This document shows, in pieces, positions 1 to 12,068 of a DNA stretch of 64,000 nt. The position numbers and the translations under genes were made by a program. Location of the stretch: the NCBI GenBank assembly GCA_949752745.1, contig OX457032.1:15203720-15267719 (forward strand), given 5' to 3'. The stretch comes from Protula sp. h YS-2021. Lineage: Eukaryota; Annelida; Polychaeta; Sabellida; Serpulidae. Below the pieces are notes generated by a model. It saw only the letters and a program-made list of their open reading frames with translations, did no database searches and was not told the DNA's origin. How positions within the stretch are numbered: position 1 is the stretch's first letter; the number at the start of each line of letters is the position of its first letter.

Positions 1-694
1 AGCGACGGAGCTGTTGGGCATGGCCCGCAACACGATGTTCTGTGCGGCGGGTATTGGACCCGTGCTCGGTGCCGGCGCCCTCTGCAAGATGATTGGCCCA
101 CCCTGAGTGTTCAACGAGATCAGATTAGATTGTGCAATATTGGGTGCAATGTTGGGCTTAATGGGAGTTTGAATGGGTCTTTGCTGATTTTGAATATTCA
201 CCAGCCTCAACCCTTGCTGTTGTTGCGCTTGTAACTGTTGTAGTGTGGCAAGATTGATCTGCTGAGTGGGCTGGCCGGGGGCTTGGATAATAATCTGCCG
301 GCTTCCAACTTGCGGCGACGCCTGTATTAGCGCCGATTGGATGTTCTGCAACGTCAACTGTCCCTGGTTTGCTTGTGTTGGTGTCTGTAGGGTTTGCTTA
401 CCATCTGCCAGGAGACTGACAGTGTGAGCGGCGTTGGAGGCTAGCGGTGCCCCGGATGTCTGTAACAACTGTTGGCCACTAAGCAAAGCTGCTGGTTGCG
501 GGCCACTTATCACAGCGGTGGCTTGCTGCGCCCTCAGCACGGCTGCAGTCTGCTGGGCCTTCACCGCCTGCTGCTGGAGAATGCTGCTGAGCTGCTCTTT
601 ATTCAGCTGCACGACGCTGCCCCCACTGCCACTACCAAAGTTGGCGAAGTTGATCCCTTGCAAGCCACCCACACTCCCTGCATTAGACTGAGGT
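1..694 (-). CDS. Exon 4 of the Gln-rich gene, truncated by the window
   Basis: The acceptor TTTCAG precedes ACCTCAG; the two bases carried from exon 3 complete an Arg codon and the frame stays open to base 1. It encodes Gln-rich sequence including QLNKEQLSSILQQQAVKAQQ and TLQNIQSALIQ. An internal GGTAAG near position 403 could be an alternative donor, but the frame reads through it. Confidence 0.75.
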
Positions 695-2355
695 CTGAAA
701 TATTAAAACATACAACCATTTAAAATGTAGTCGCTGGAAATAATATCTCCAGTACTTGAGCCGTATAAAGCAAAGGATTTTAAATGAGATTATATCTAGC
801 CCTAAAAAGGAAACTAATAACAGAAAGATGGCTTTTTTAAGCATTATTACATAGCTTCATATCTTCACCAGTTTAGCTGTATTCACTTGACAAACTAACC
901 AGTGTAGTTTTCAAAAGTAGCAAAACGACGAAGAAATCTAACTAAGAAAACATTGATTAAGAATAACCTGACAGGAGCTTGTGCGGTAACCGCACTGTGC
1001 GATGACGCAGTAGGGTGTAAAACAGCGAGAGACGCCTGCTGTTGCTGATGCGCCGTGATGAGACCCGCGTCGGACGCACTCCCGGCCACCACCGACAGCG
1101 CAGACTGCCCACACGGCAGCCCGGACGCTTCCTGTGCCACCGTGCTGGCGGGTTGGTGGGAGGTGTGCGCGGGGGTGCTGGCGGCGCTGAGCAGGGCGTC
1201 CGGGGTGCTGGTGGCGGGTTGTGGGGAGTGTAGCGGGCTCCATTGGTCCGCCTCGGCCGCGGCGATCAAGTCATCCGCTGTGTAATCATCGCCGCTCAGC
1301 AGCTAAACAGACGACCAAGAACGCCCTGTTGTCTCAGTTCATATTGCCGCCGTTTCAATCCGCAATCAAAACGGCATATTCGATATAACAACATAATACC
1401 TCAGACCCCTCGTAATAAGGAAGTTGTAATGTACTTCACTTTTCCTGCAGCAATCATACCAGATATTTCAAGGGCAGTTGATATGAAAAGATATTTACGC
1501 GTTTAACATTCAAAATACAAGGTCTTATATTATCAAGGGACCACGTACATTCTATTTTACATATTTTTACATTTGTAAAATACACGTGTATTTTACATAC
1601 ACAACAAATATAATTAAAAAAAAAAAAAACATTTCGAGCCCTCTAGCCGGCATCACACGCGTAATGAGTTACCTGCTCCGGTGGGTTTTCAAATAATGCA
1701 CCAAAATCATCGGGGTCACTGGAAGAAGAAAAGAAAAACTAAATGGCAAGTATTTGTTTAAACACCAAAAAGAAAAAGAAAATTAACAATCAGATAATGA
1801 ACTTGACAAATCGTCTGAGAGATGCGAAGAGTAACCAACACAGGCCTCCACAGACAATGCTTGGGGCTGGGGTGAAATTTCCATTCGGAAACTTGTACAG
1901 GCTAAACAGCACCCGTTCACGAGATCGTTAAAATATTAATGCCATTAGTCAAAATGTGCGACATAATGCTGTGTAGTGCCCCCCCCCCCCCTCCTCTAAA
2001 TTTTGCAATTATTGTTAGCGGGATTCAGGTTTTCATAATTTTCCATTAAAAATCCGTCATTGGTTCAATAACACTGCAACAGGTCTACTCTTTAACATAT
2101 ACTCGTTCTTTACATTTCAGCATGGTTCTCAGCATATTCCAACAAAGACTACTGGCTCAACCCGCACATCTTACATGGATGAAGGGACGGACAAGATACT
2201 ATTCAGCCCTTCAGTGTCATCGGGCTGATCAAAATATGTGCAGATTTTGTGATTTATTACAGGACTAGCCTTAACGCGCATAGTGAAATAGCAGCAGCTA
2301 CTCTTAGACTTCATATATAATCTTACCCAAAGTCATCAAGAGAAAATTCGTCCAT
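1..2355 (-). CDS. Glutamine-rich acidic-N-terminus protein, putative transcription cofactor (5' part, continues past left edge)
   Basis: Four exons on the minus strand join in one open frame: 2327-2355 (ATG, phase 2 exit), 1673-1718, 968-1302 and 694 to the left edge. The N-terminus is acidic and hydrophobic (MDEFSLDDFG, then DPDDFGALFENPPEQ, then GDDYTADDLIAAAEADQW), like a transactivation segment. The rest is low complexity, rich in Gln, Ala, Ser, Thr and Pro, with runs such as LQQLQAQQQQGLRLVNIQNQ and short hydrophobic pieces (GGPIILQRAPAP, AAQNIVLRAMP). No DNA-binding domain is visible in the part present. All junctions have GT donors and AG acceptors with correct phase. The composition is typical of nuclear transcription cofactors; a relative of the GLTSCR1/BICRA chromatin-remodelling subunits is possible because of similar Gln/Pro-rich patches, but this is a weak inference. 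The transcript probably starts near 2.4 kb. Gene reality is well supported; identity is not. Confidence 0.75.
968..1302 (-). CDS. Exon 3 of the Gln-rich gene
   Basis: A 335-nt exon entered in phase 0 after TTTAG and left in phase 2 at CAG|GTTATT. It encodes an acidic start (GDDYTADDLIAAAEADQW) followed by Ser/Thr/Pro/Ala-rich low-complexity sequence with a short Gln run. The opposite strand also shows open frames here, which are composition artefacts. Confidence 0.72.
1673..1718 (-). CDS. Exon 2 of the Gln-rich gene
   Basis: A 46-nt exon with a strong pyrimidine tract and CAG acceptor, encoding GDPDDFGALFENPPEQ, ending CAG|GTAACT in phase 0. It keeps the acidic, Phe-containing character of exon 1. 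Confidence 0.7.
2327..2355 (-). CDS. Exon 1 (coding start) of the Gln-rich gene
   Basis: ATG at 2355-2353 opens MDEFSLDDF plus two bases of a Gly codon. The donor reads TTTGG|GTAAGA. The ATG is chosen because it is the first Met in a frame that continues, in phase, through three further exons. Confidence 0.65.
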
Positions 2356-4121
2356 CTCAGTTACTGTCCTGTATCTTTTTCACACATTTTGATTTCTTGC
2401 TTCTTTTGATCCACTGAAAAAAATACATATCAATTTTTGGAATAACCTTTCAAGTGTCGTGTAGAGTGGGAACAGCCTGGATGACCTAAGAAGAAATCGT
2501 ATGCCTCTTGGTATCTTATTGGGTGTATGTAAATTTTCTTCTTGAATATCCTTACATTTCAGCGACACCTGGGTAATTGGACTAATCCTTTTTACAAGTA
2601 TAAGCGCAGCGACATCCAAAGAGTAACATTAAAACTAACTAAAAATATACAATTTCAGCATGTAACTGTTATCTTTTTAAAGGTTTTACATAGGGTTATT
2701 TTGACGAAAAGAACGAGAATTTGTTCTCTTGCGCTATTTGGAGAAAAAGTAGAGCCCAAAATAACATCCGACCCACCGGGTGTATACGCCACTTTGCATT
2801 ATCAAGAATTTTCGATGAAGTTTCAATTTTATCTGTAAACACACACTTAATTATTTACCAAGAGGTCTTTGTATGCCTTTGTAAATCATTTGCACGCTAT
2901 TTGTGAATGTTTCAAGTAAGGAGGAGTTTTGTTAATTTTTCAGTACTCGTACTTTCCCTTTCATTTCTTTTTACGTTTAACCCAATATTTCGAGTCGAAA
3001 CGTCAAAACTTTTCTTCAGATACTGTGATAGAGATAGATAGGTTTGTCTTTCTCAATGAAACTGATAGTATGGAATTACTGTAATATCGTAAGGAATAAG
3101 TTTGTTTATGTTCTTAATATATTGAATTATCGCCCAATCTCCTTTTTTTTTACATTTTTCTCAAAACAGAAAAATCGGAATCCCCTTGAAAAGCCCTAAT
3201 TTGTGTGGAACTACATATTCCCTACCTTGATAGTAATGTCATTGCTATGAGTTGTCTTAGAGGCATGACTTTTCAATCACAAATTATTTTTTGGCCGCTT
3301 ATGTTATTTCCGTACAATACGGGGTTCTAATGATCAACAACAAAGCGTACCAGGCAATCTGCGCGCAGACATTAACGAATGGACTGCCCCGCTGTTGTTG
3401 TCCAACAGCCAACCTCTACAGGTGTTCCTCAGAGGTGAACTATGCCGTATCGATCAGATACATCTCTTCGGGATATTGTCCACCAGTGTCTTCGAGATAC
3501 TGACGACCAATGTCAGCCATCAGTTCGTCGGGGATTAGCTTCATCCAAAAGCTGTGTTGCTATAGAATTGGTTTGGCTGAGATCTACCTTAATGATGTTT
3601 ATTAGTGAGGTTTTTCTTTCCACGAGCCCTTTCAGTACTCTATATGGGCTGTAAGTCCCTATTTAGCTTTTCGGCTGATCTCAAATAACGGGCCTATTCG
3701 TTCGGGGTGATGACGACATCAAAACCATCTGAATGCTGAAGGCAAAATATGTGAACTATTATGCACTCAGATCAATTTGAAGTTATGACACAACAATAAA
3801 GTGAATTGTATGATGATGATCACTATTCACTATTCATATCAATAAAATATTTTTTTATGTGAAAAAAATTATTTGCAATAGAAATATATCGTTAAATAAA
3901 AGGGATCCTTTTAATATATCGTACAAAATACATATTTTTCCTCTGGCTAATGAACAGTTAATATTTCTGTTCAGTCATTGGATTCCTTTCAAACAATTAC
4001 CATAGTCATGTGTTTAGAACATGGATCGACGTCATCATGAACCAAAAAAAATGTGTGATGATTAGCATAATCACTTGTCAACATAATGAATGAAGATATT
4101 AAATCAGTTGATCTAATGGCT
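2356..4121. other. Upstream/intergenic DNA, nothing recognised
   Basis: AT-rich DNA upstream of the Gln-rich gene. It should hold that gene's promoter and 5' UTR, but I see no confident TATA box or initiator. Short open frames lack splice support and any recognisable domain. Confidence 0.4.
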
Positions 4122-4228
4122 TACGAAATGAAACAAAAATAGGGGTCACTACCCAATTTTTGGTAATATATTTTTATTTTCATTTATCTCGGGAAAATCA
4201 TACCGTACAAGATAGAATTACGTTAAAT
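4122..4228 (+). repeat. Dispersed repeat, copy 1 (inverted partner at 11.94 kb)
   Basis: About 105 bp containing GGGGTCACTACCCAATTTTT, a TAATATATTTTTATTTT stretch and TTATCTCGGG. The same sequence, with scattered substitutions, occurs reverse-complemented at 11943-12058. It is probably part of a non-autonomous transposon. Confidence 0.7.
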
Positions 4229-4449
4229 TTGTTCAGCACCATTACTTCATACATTTTTTTTCTTGTCAAATACATACCCTAAGCCAATTTTAGAGACATT
4301 TCAAAACCTTGTTTCGTTTCGCAAAACATCACTCTTCCTGTACTTTTCAAAACGAAAGGAAACATGATTTTTAAATGTGCTTGGGGTATGTAATTGGCTT
4401 AGGGTATGTATTCGACAAGAAAAATTGCTTGAAGTAATGGTGCTGAACA
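4229..4449. mobile_element. MITE-like inverted repeat
   Basis: The left arm (about 4229-4289) and right arm (about 4392-4449) are reverse complements over roughly 58 bp. Shared pieces include TGTTCAGCACCATTACTTCA and CATACCCTAAGCCAATT. A loop of about 100 bp lies between them and no ORF is present. This layout fits a small foldback or MITE element; target-site duplications are not clear. Confidence 0.65.
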
Positions 4450-6076
4450 TTAGCAACAAAGAAAATTATAACATATAGAAAACGGAGAAAGGATGAAATA
4501 AATGCAATGCTCTATTGTATTGCCGGTATACAATGACCATAGGGGCAGCATATAAAAAGAGTGGTTGTACTGCAGAGTCCCGAAACAAATTCGTCATGGT
4601 TTCATAGACACCAATGATATTTCGACAAGAAGGTCGTTTTCAGACCGGCCAGCGTCGGTCATGAATGACCAGCCTCGAGTAACCCATATGTCCTTTGGAC
4701 TGTACCTACAAAATTTTGTGTTCTGTAACTTTTCGGCTCCAGTGTTGACCATCAACAGTTGGAATGTAAACAAAAACAGTGTTTTTACAGTTGTAAAAAA
4801 ATTAAGTTGCATGTTATCACTGTAACTACTAAAAGTAATGTCCAGGCCCTTTGTGTATGCGTCACTGAAAGTTAATCTTGCACAGATTTAACATAATGCC
4901 CAGATATTGTATTATCGCCCAGGAAACGATCAGAACCGTTTATACCGAGTGACCTTAGTCCAGCCTCCTCTTCTACTCAGACTCTGTAGAAGGGGAGTCA
5001 CATGGAACCCGTTTGGGATTTAATGGACCGGATATTGCTGTGCCATTTCCTCATCGCTTCTCTCGTGTGTCGATTTACGAGGGCAGCGTATCGGTGAAGC
5101 CTAGCCCCAAGTTATCTATTCATTATTTTTATTTAGTATATATCTTTATCAAAGCCGTCTGCCCAATCTCAGCAGCAGGAGGCTTCTTGGAGCTATATGG
5201 TGCCCAGCGATCTATAAATGAGAAGCTTTGTAAAGTATACTGTACTTTTAACCTTCTTCTTTAAAGACGAAATTTTTGTGACAGATTTTGTGGGACAACT
5301 ATTATATTTTGATGAAGGAACTTTGAAAGTATTTTTAATCAGCTTATAAGCGCCCACATAAAAGAGGGATTCTGATATCTTTCTTTTCGAAACTGCACCT
5401 TTTTAAAACTAGAATGGGAAGTGACGCTTTTCATCAAGATCACAATATACATGAAACAGAATGGTTACACTAAATACGGTTTATATGGTCTGAGTGCACC
5501 AGTTTCATCTAAGCATTAAAGGAAAAAAATTACGGATTTAATCTTCCTCGTTACATTATCAAATAAGAGAGGCCACTGCTGGGCCATGTCTAGATCAAAA
5601 GAAAAAAGCAAAAAGAATGGCGAGGGCATTTTTTAATTAGTTGGCGTACTAAATACGGCTCACGCCTTTCATTCGGTGGACTATTTCCATCTTTTTCCCA
5701 TCCTTCCGTGATGCGTGTGTTTTAGACCAACTGGAGCATCCGTCTCTATTTGCCTTTGTAAAATTTTGCTTAAAATACTTATTCAGTAGTTTTGATCCAA
5801 CTGCTTTATAATTCTGTACGAATGTTCCCTATGCTGTCCCCTCTTGAAAAAATACTTTTAGTGTCGATCCGCAACAAAGTACAACATGGAAGGATTTTAA
5901 AACTTTTTGTGGGCCATTTTCCAAAAATGCGGTGTCTCCTCTGCAGTTGTGGTGGGATTTCGTCAACATGTTAGAGGAATGTTCTCCCATTGATCTTTTC
6001 TTTAAAAATATTCCTTTTTTCTATTTAAGAAAAAGATTGCGTCATATGAAAAAATGGTAAAAAAAACTAGATGCTG
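4450..6076. other. Intergenic DNA, nothing recognised
   Basis: AT-rich sequence with only short, unsupported open frames. I see no repeat structure, domain or splice-supported exon. Confidence 0.4.
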
Positions 6077-6275
6077 TCAGAGAGCAGCAATATCCCCCGT
6101 GAAACCCTAAATGCATTTCATTATATACCGTATGAAAATGCTATACGCATGAAATCGTGTAGCATTTCCAATCACCCGTATCATGACATATGACAACTGA
6201 AATTATAATTAGCTTTAGGATAAAAATCATTTAAAAATATTACTCACCTAATGCGCTTTAAGAACAAATTAACGT

Positions 6276-6840
6276 CCGTTCATATAGTGGTGCCCACGAA
6301 GTCCACTCCGTTTGCATATATGTCGATTTATGACGATTTTTAAAAGCCTGTCATTTTGTCAATTTTGCTTCGATCAAACTGAAACCTTGACGTTGCACAT
6401 CTTTATACCCTATATGTTGCCTATATGAAATATGAAAGCTGAATTATGCTTCGTTGATATAGAAGTGGTGTCCACAAAGTCCTATACATGTGCACATATG
6501 TCTATTTTCGACGATTTTCAAAAGCCTGTCAATTTGTCAATTTTGCTTCGATCAAACTGAAACCTTGACGTTGCACATCTTTATACCCTATATTTTGCCT
6601 GTATGAAATATGAAAGCTGAATTATGCTTCGTTGATATAGAAGTGGTGTCCACAAAGTCCTATACATGTGCACATATGTCTATTTTCGACGAATTTCAAA
6701 AGCCTGTCAATTTGTCGATTTTGCTTCGATCAAACTGAAACCTTGACGTTGCACATCTTTATACCCTATATTTTGCCTGTATGAAATATGAAAGCTGAAT
6801 TATGCTTCGTTGATATAGAAGTGGTGTCCACAAAGTCCTT
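6276..6840. repeat. Core tandem repeat, about 178 bp x 3
   Basis: The motif TTTTGCTTCGATCAAACTGA recurs three times at about 178-bp spacing, with TATGAAAGCTGAATTATGC in each unit. Copies 2 and 3 differ by only a few bases; copy 1 is more diverged. Confidence 0.85.
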
Positions 6841-6849
6841 AGCTTGAAG

Positions 6850-6893
6850 AGGGGACGGACGGACGGACGGACGGACGGACAGACGGACGGACA
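6850..6893. repeat. (ACGG)n microsatellite
   Basis: Uninterrupted GGAC repeats apart from one C-to-A variant. It sits at the 3' side of the core tandem repeats, as in pearl elements. Confidence 0.9.
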
Positions 6894-6936
6894 ATCTCAA
6901 ACCTATATCCCTCCGTTTCACGGGGGATAATGAAAA

Positions 6937-9059
6937 GGGTAATCATTTCCATATTATACGTCTATTATTTTAAAATCTCCGTTTTGTTTGAAATGGGTTA
7001 AAACTGTATGATCAGCACTGAAGATGCGACATCACACACCAGAAAAAACCTTTTTATAATCACATTGATGGAGTTTCTTTTAACCAAACAAGTCCTTTTG
7101 TACTCAAGAAGGCATAATCCTCACCCCGATCAAAGCAATTTATGAACCTGTGAGCATTAAACATTATAACCCCAACACCGATAACTTCACTTGATGTTTG
7201 TTTACTGAGTACATGGCATGTGCGTTTTCCGGGTTTCTGTCTGCGTTTGAGACTCGCAAAAGTGATCCTATGGTTCGATTTGCGGAGTGGTCCGATATAT
7301 AAGCTTTCTTAATAATCGAAACCAATGGGTTTCATTCAGTTCTGGCAAAAAAAGTTTTAAGATTTCCAGGGTGGTCCTATTTGTGGGGTAGTCCGATCCC
7401 GAGGATCTGGTGTATATGTTTTAGTCAGTATTTTTTGATAATTACTATAGTGGGTTTGACTCTCACTGAGTGCTTGCATAACGAGTTCTTATGCAACGAA
7501 TAGGTGCTTTCCGGAGGCAGCACAGAGTGCGTTAACTATGCTCATATATGTGATATGCAATAGATATACTGGTTTATGTTTATTAAGGTTGTAAAGCTAC
7601 AAGCTGCGACAGTAAAATCGGTTTCCAAAATATTTGTCTAACGCTTTTCAGGCCAGATAGCTGCATCAGGCTGGTTTTATCACTAAAGTAGGGGCAGGGC
7701 ATCCGTTGTCTGAATGTATGTATACTTATGTAAACTTAAAAATCTTCTTCTCCGGGGAATTCGCCAAATATATTGGACAAACAGGCAACGTTTTAAAACT
7801 TTTTTTTCTAAATACGTTGGCCCATGCAGTTGGACTGGATTTATTCTAAATTTTAGAATAATGCTCTTCAGGTGATCTTTTCGTTTATTTTTTGTGCATG
7901 CCCAAAAATTGCCCTCATATAAGCACCTGTTTTTTTTTCTCCAAAATATTATATTGTATTGTTCTTTAGACTCCTTTCAACTGCTATGGTCATGTCGGGA
8001 TGACCCTGCCACATTATACTGAAATGGGGCATTCCAGCCCTCCTTCTAACCCTTACATGTGGAGTGCCTCACAGAGTAGCAAGGAAGAGTCCCAATTTTT
8101 AAAGTATTTTAAAAGTTTTTCAAAATAATTTTTCTTTTGCAAGTAGTGTTAGTCAGTTTTTAGGCGTGTTTTTGGGGTCAAATGCCACCCTTTAAAACAT
8201 TTTCAATAACGAGTTTTCAAAACGCTACCCTCCCTTCGTAGCGACCGTACAAGCCTTTTCTGCTTGATTCACTAAATTCTAGCTAGTCATAACGCCCCTG
8301 GATAATCTTGTTTTAAAATTTCAACCATTTCGCATGATTCAACCTAAACTATAGGTGAAGTAGCATTTATAAAATTTTGACCATGCACACACACTATTAT
8401 TGAAACTGACCCAGGAACTTAAGCCGCATCCTGTTGCTGTAAGTATGTAGCACTTTTCGTGATAGTACTTCTGATTTGTGAGGAAATTTCTGTGGTATCT
8501 GTAAATCATTTTTCTCGTAATATGTTTTTCGTCTAATACTTATCTTGCTGTGATAACATCGGAGGTGCCGGCTTATTGCACAAAAAAATCGTTATGCAAG
8601 CACTCAGTCGAAACCACAACAACAAGAGCTATGAGCATTGGAATTCAATACGAGACTGTCCAGGACAATACAGCCAACCGAAATCTAGTAAATCAAGTTT
8701 CAACAGGCTTGTATATTCAAAGTAATAGTAGTCATTTTAAAAACAGATAAATGAAAAATTTTCAAAGGCTTGCATGTGCCTAATATATGCCAAATCTCAG
8801 GAAAATAAATTTAAAAAACCGTAACGTCGGACTACGACTACAATTAAAGCAATGTGACTAAAATTACTTGCAGAACTATTTCGAAACAAACTTGATCCTC
8901 AAAACGTTCAAACGATGGCAAGAGGCCAATTATTGGATATGCACAAAAAAGAATTTCTAAAGAAAACATCACATGAAGAACAATATTAGAATAAATCCAA
9001 ACAAACTTCACCAGACAACGTATTTGGAAAAACAAAAATTTTAAAATACCCCTACATAT
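6937..9059. other. Intergenic DNA, nothing recognised
   Basis: AT-rich, no supported exon. The short open frames have no recognisable domain and no splice context. Confidence 0.4.
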
Positions 9060-11780
9060 TTATCCATTTTTTGTGGATCAACTAATTTTTTTTTCAAGAG
9101 ATAACCGTCTTGGGAAGATCGTTCAAAATTGGAAAGAAATCCGATCCAAAGTGTGGGAGCATATGGAAAATTGGCCCCAATAAATAAAAAATGCCCACCC
9201 CTTTGGCTAATCTTTGACGGATCGGCAAAAAAATCTTTCAAGTGAGGTCTATGCAGGGAACATTCGTACAAAATTTAAACAAAATCTGATCAAAATTGTG
9301 GGAGAAGCATTTTCAAAATTGGTAACCATGAAATTTTAAATGCCCCATTAGGATTGATGGATTGCCAAAAAAGGTAATTTTTCCAAGACAGGCCTACCCA
9401 GAGAAAATTCCCACAGAAATTTAAAGAAATCCCATTCAAACTGAGTAAGACCCTGTTAAAGTAAAAGTTTGTCCCTCTACTGATGTGAAAAGACCAGTCC
9501 GACGAAGTCTGGTGTAATAAAACTATTTGGATGCTTGCATTATGCTTACCACTAGCGTGGTTGAAGTAACATAAACAACGAATGTGTTAGGATTCCGATA
9601 AAAATTCTAAGAACAGTAACATTTTAAGAGATTTAAATAAATTTAAAACTGTGCGATTGTTGCATAGTTTGGAGAAATCAGACCAAAGTTTTTCTAGCCA
9701 GATAGGACACATCGACAGCAATCAAACCATAATGTTAAAGGACAGTCTGACTAGCCGAAATGCTTCTATTCCCTCCTCCCCCGCCCCCCCAAAAAACAAC
9801 TAAAATCCGTGTGGGTCACTACCAAGGGAACATTGCTGTCAAATTTCGAAACAATCGGTCCAAAACTGTTGGAGAAATAGCATTTTTGAAAATTTTTTTA
9901 CACGCACAAGCACACATAACGAACGACGGATGGTCCACAAGTCGGGCTGTCCGAGGGAGACAGAATTGATTACAATAGATGATAACTGGTGTCAACACAA
10001 TGCTACATTCTCCACTAAAAGCTCCAGGGCGGGGGGGGGGGGGGGGAGGGAGGCACTTACTATCACATGCATTGCCGGTGAATCCAAAAAATTAAAAAAA
10101 AAACGCTTAGAAAGGGGGTAATTTTGCGATAAGAAGCGATTCCAGCGGTTCTTTCGAAACTTTGCTGCGCGCTTACTAAAAACAAATGGTATTATTTCAA
10201 AACTGGCACTTACCGCCGACGAGTTGTTTGAAAAAGTCATGGGTAAGCATGGTAATCTGTAGCACCCTGAAACTAGACAACATGCAAATTTGGCAATAAT
10301 TCGACTAAAATATACCTTTTTTTGCGATACTTAACAAAAATATATGTTTTTAAACAAGGAACATACCCCAGTAGCTAAATAAGCACTCAAGTAAAAATTT
10401 ACACACATATATACAAACAACGGGCGCCATAAGAGCAGCTCGGAGAATTGAGCTGATTCGTCCATACACCTTTGCCTAAAAGTTTCTGCGTTTCGACTGA
10501 ATTCAGTGGTATAGGATATAAAGAAATGAAATTAAAAACTCGCAAAAAAAATTGTCACATCTTGGCTCTAAAAGGGGCTAGATAACATGTCAAATTGTTT
10601 TTTAAAGATCATATGATGGCTTTCCAAATTTGAAAGTGCGTATGTTGAAAGAAAATATGCATTTTGATATGTTTCCTTGTCATTACTCTACACCTTATTC
10701 CTAAAAATTTTCAGTCGAAATCAGACCGCCATCGTTGAGTAAAATTTTGAAAAATGTCTTCCAAAAATACTTAAAATGCTACAATTTGGCCGATGTTTTG
10801 GCGGATCGTCTTGAACCTAAATTTTAAAGTTAAAACTACCTGGGAAAGATTGACACAAATTTTAAAGACAATCCGATCAAAATTGCTGGTGAAGTAGCAT
10901 TTTGAAAATTGGTTTAAAAAATCATTTGAACATTTCGTGTACAAATGACAAAAGAGAAACACGCACAATGAACAATACCGCAACTTAACCAATTTTTTTG
11001 CGCATTGCCTAAAGAAAGTATTTTGTTCATATGGGACTGTTTGGAAATGATTCATAACTCAAAACCAATAAAGAAAAAAATATCGAAGACTCGTGTTGAA
11101 TTAGTCTGCCAACAATGTCGCTACATCAACAGAGGAATACTCTGGGAATATTCATTAAGACACTGAAATGATAAACACAAAAACAAAAACATAACTCTGA
11201 AATAAAACTCATTGAACTTATTTTATGCAATAAGATATGAATTATAAGCAGTGCTAAAAAGTCAAATAGAAAATGTTTCATAATTTTGAACATGTGTAAT
11301 GTAATTACATGCTCATTAAGTGTAAGAGAACAATATAAGATATCAAAATTTGTTCACATTTCGTTGAAGGGTAATACTGGAAGGTGAAACAAAAAGAAGT
11401 GCCGATTCTGCTCTTGAGATGCAAAAATTGGCAGATTTATTTAAACAATGCAGATTCTGACATTGGATGATCCCAGCTCAGGTCATTTGTTAAATAATCT
11501 GCAAAATAATTATTTTAAGAAACAAAATTGAGAGAAGTATATAAATATTTTACTTTATAGGTGGCATCCTTGATTAGAAAATAATTCCATTGTAACGAAT
11601 GGGAATTTAAAGTAATCCGATAAAAATTGCAGAAACACTGTAGAAACAAAAAAAAATAATCATTTGACGAATTGCCAAATAAGCAATGTTTGAACACGAC
11701 TATCTTAGGGAACATTCACAAAACATTCATTTGCAAGTAATCCGATCAAAACTGTTGAAAGTGTATTTTAAATTTAAGTC
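9060..11780. repeat. Degenerate dispersed repeats with a recurring A-rich motif
   Basis: A degenerate motif of the form AATTTAAA-(A)-AATC-CGATCAAAATTG, often followed by TGGGAGAAGCATTTT and AAAATTGG, recurs near 9130, 9275, 9417, 9842, 10859, 11609 and 11730. Related copies lie near 40600 and 42340. This looks like old, fragmented copies of one or two interspersed families. No coding capacity remains. A run of about 19 G lies at 10027-10046. Confidence 0.5.
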
Positions 11781-11942
11781 TACAAATGCACATACAGTCA
11801 AAAGATACCTTCCACTGACTAGACCAGATCTGGATTTGAAAACAAGTTCCGCTTTGGCTGTTCTCACGGTTATTTATATAATCACAAGAGAAAAGATTTT
11901 TTACAACATAACCATAGTTACCGCGTCGTAATGTGCTTTCAA

Positions 11943-12058
11943 TTTAACGTAATTCTATCTTGTACGATATGATTCTCCCGAGATAAATAAAAATAAAAAT
12001 ATATTACCAAAAACTGAGTAGTGACCACCATTTCTGTTTCGTTTCGCAAAGTACAGTA
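11943..12058 (-). repeat. Dispersed repeat, copy 2 (inverted relative to 4.12 kb)
   Basis: The reverse complement of this segment aligns with 4122-4228 through TTTTTGGTAATATATTTTTA and TTATCTCGGG, with scattered substitutions. It directly abuts the LTR-like segment. Confidence 0.7.
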
Positions 12059-12068
12059 AGCCCTCCTG

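Larger units (their letters stand above)
6077..6936. mobile_element. Pearl-like non-autonomous element (HINE/Helentron-associated type)
   Basis: The ends are inverted: TATCCCCCGTGAAA near 6092 and TTTCACGGGGGATA near 6918-6931. Between them are about three tandem core repeats of about 178 bp (starting near 6276, 6453 and 6631), then an (ACGG)n microsatellite at about 6850-6892, then a short right flank. Near the left end is a stem-loop (AAATGCTATACG...CGTGTAGCATTT). Core tandem repeats next to an ACGG microsatellite inside inverted ends match the 'pearl' elements of bivalves, later interpreted as non-autonomous Helitron/Helentron derivatives. No transposase or helicase ORF is present. Confidence 0.7.

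Noticed and set aside
434..723. Plus-strand open frames over the Gln-rich exon
   Set aside because: Cys/Leu-rich antisense shadows of CAG/CTG-rich coding sequence; the minus strand has splice-consistent phases.
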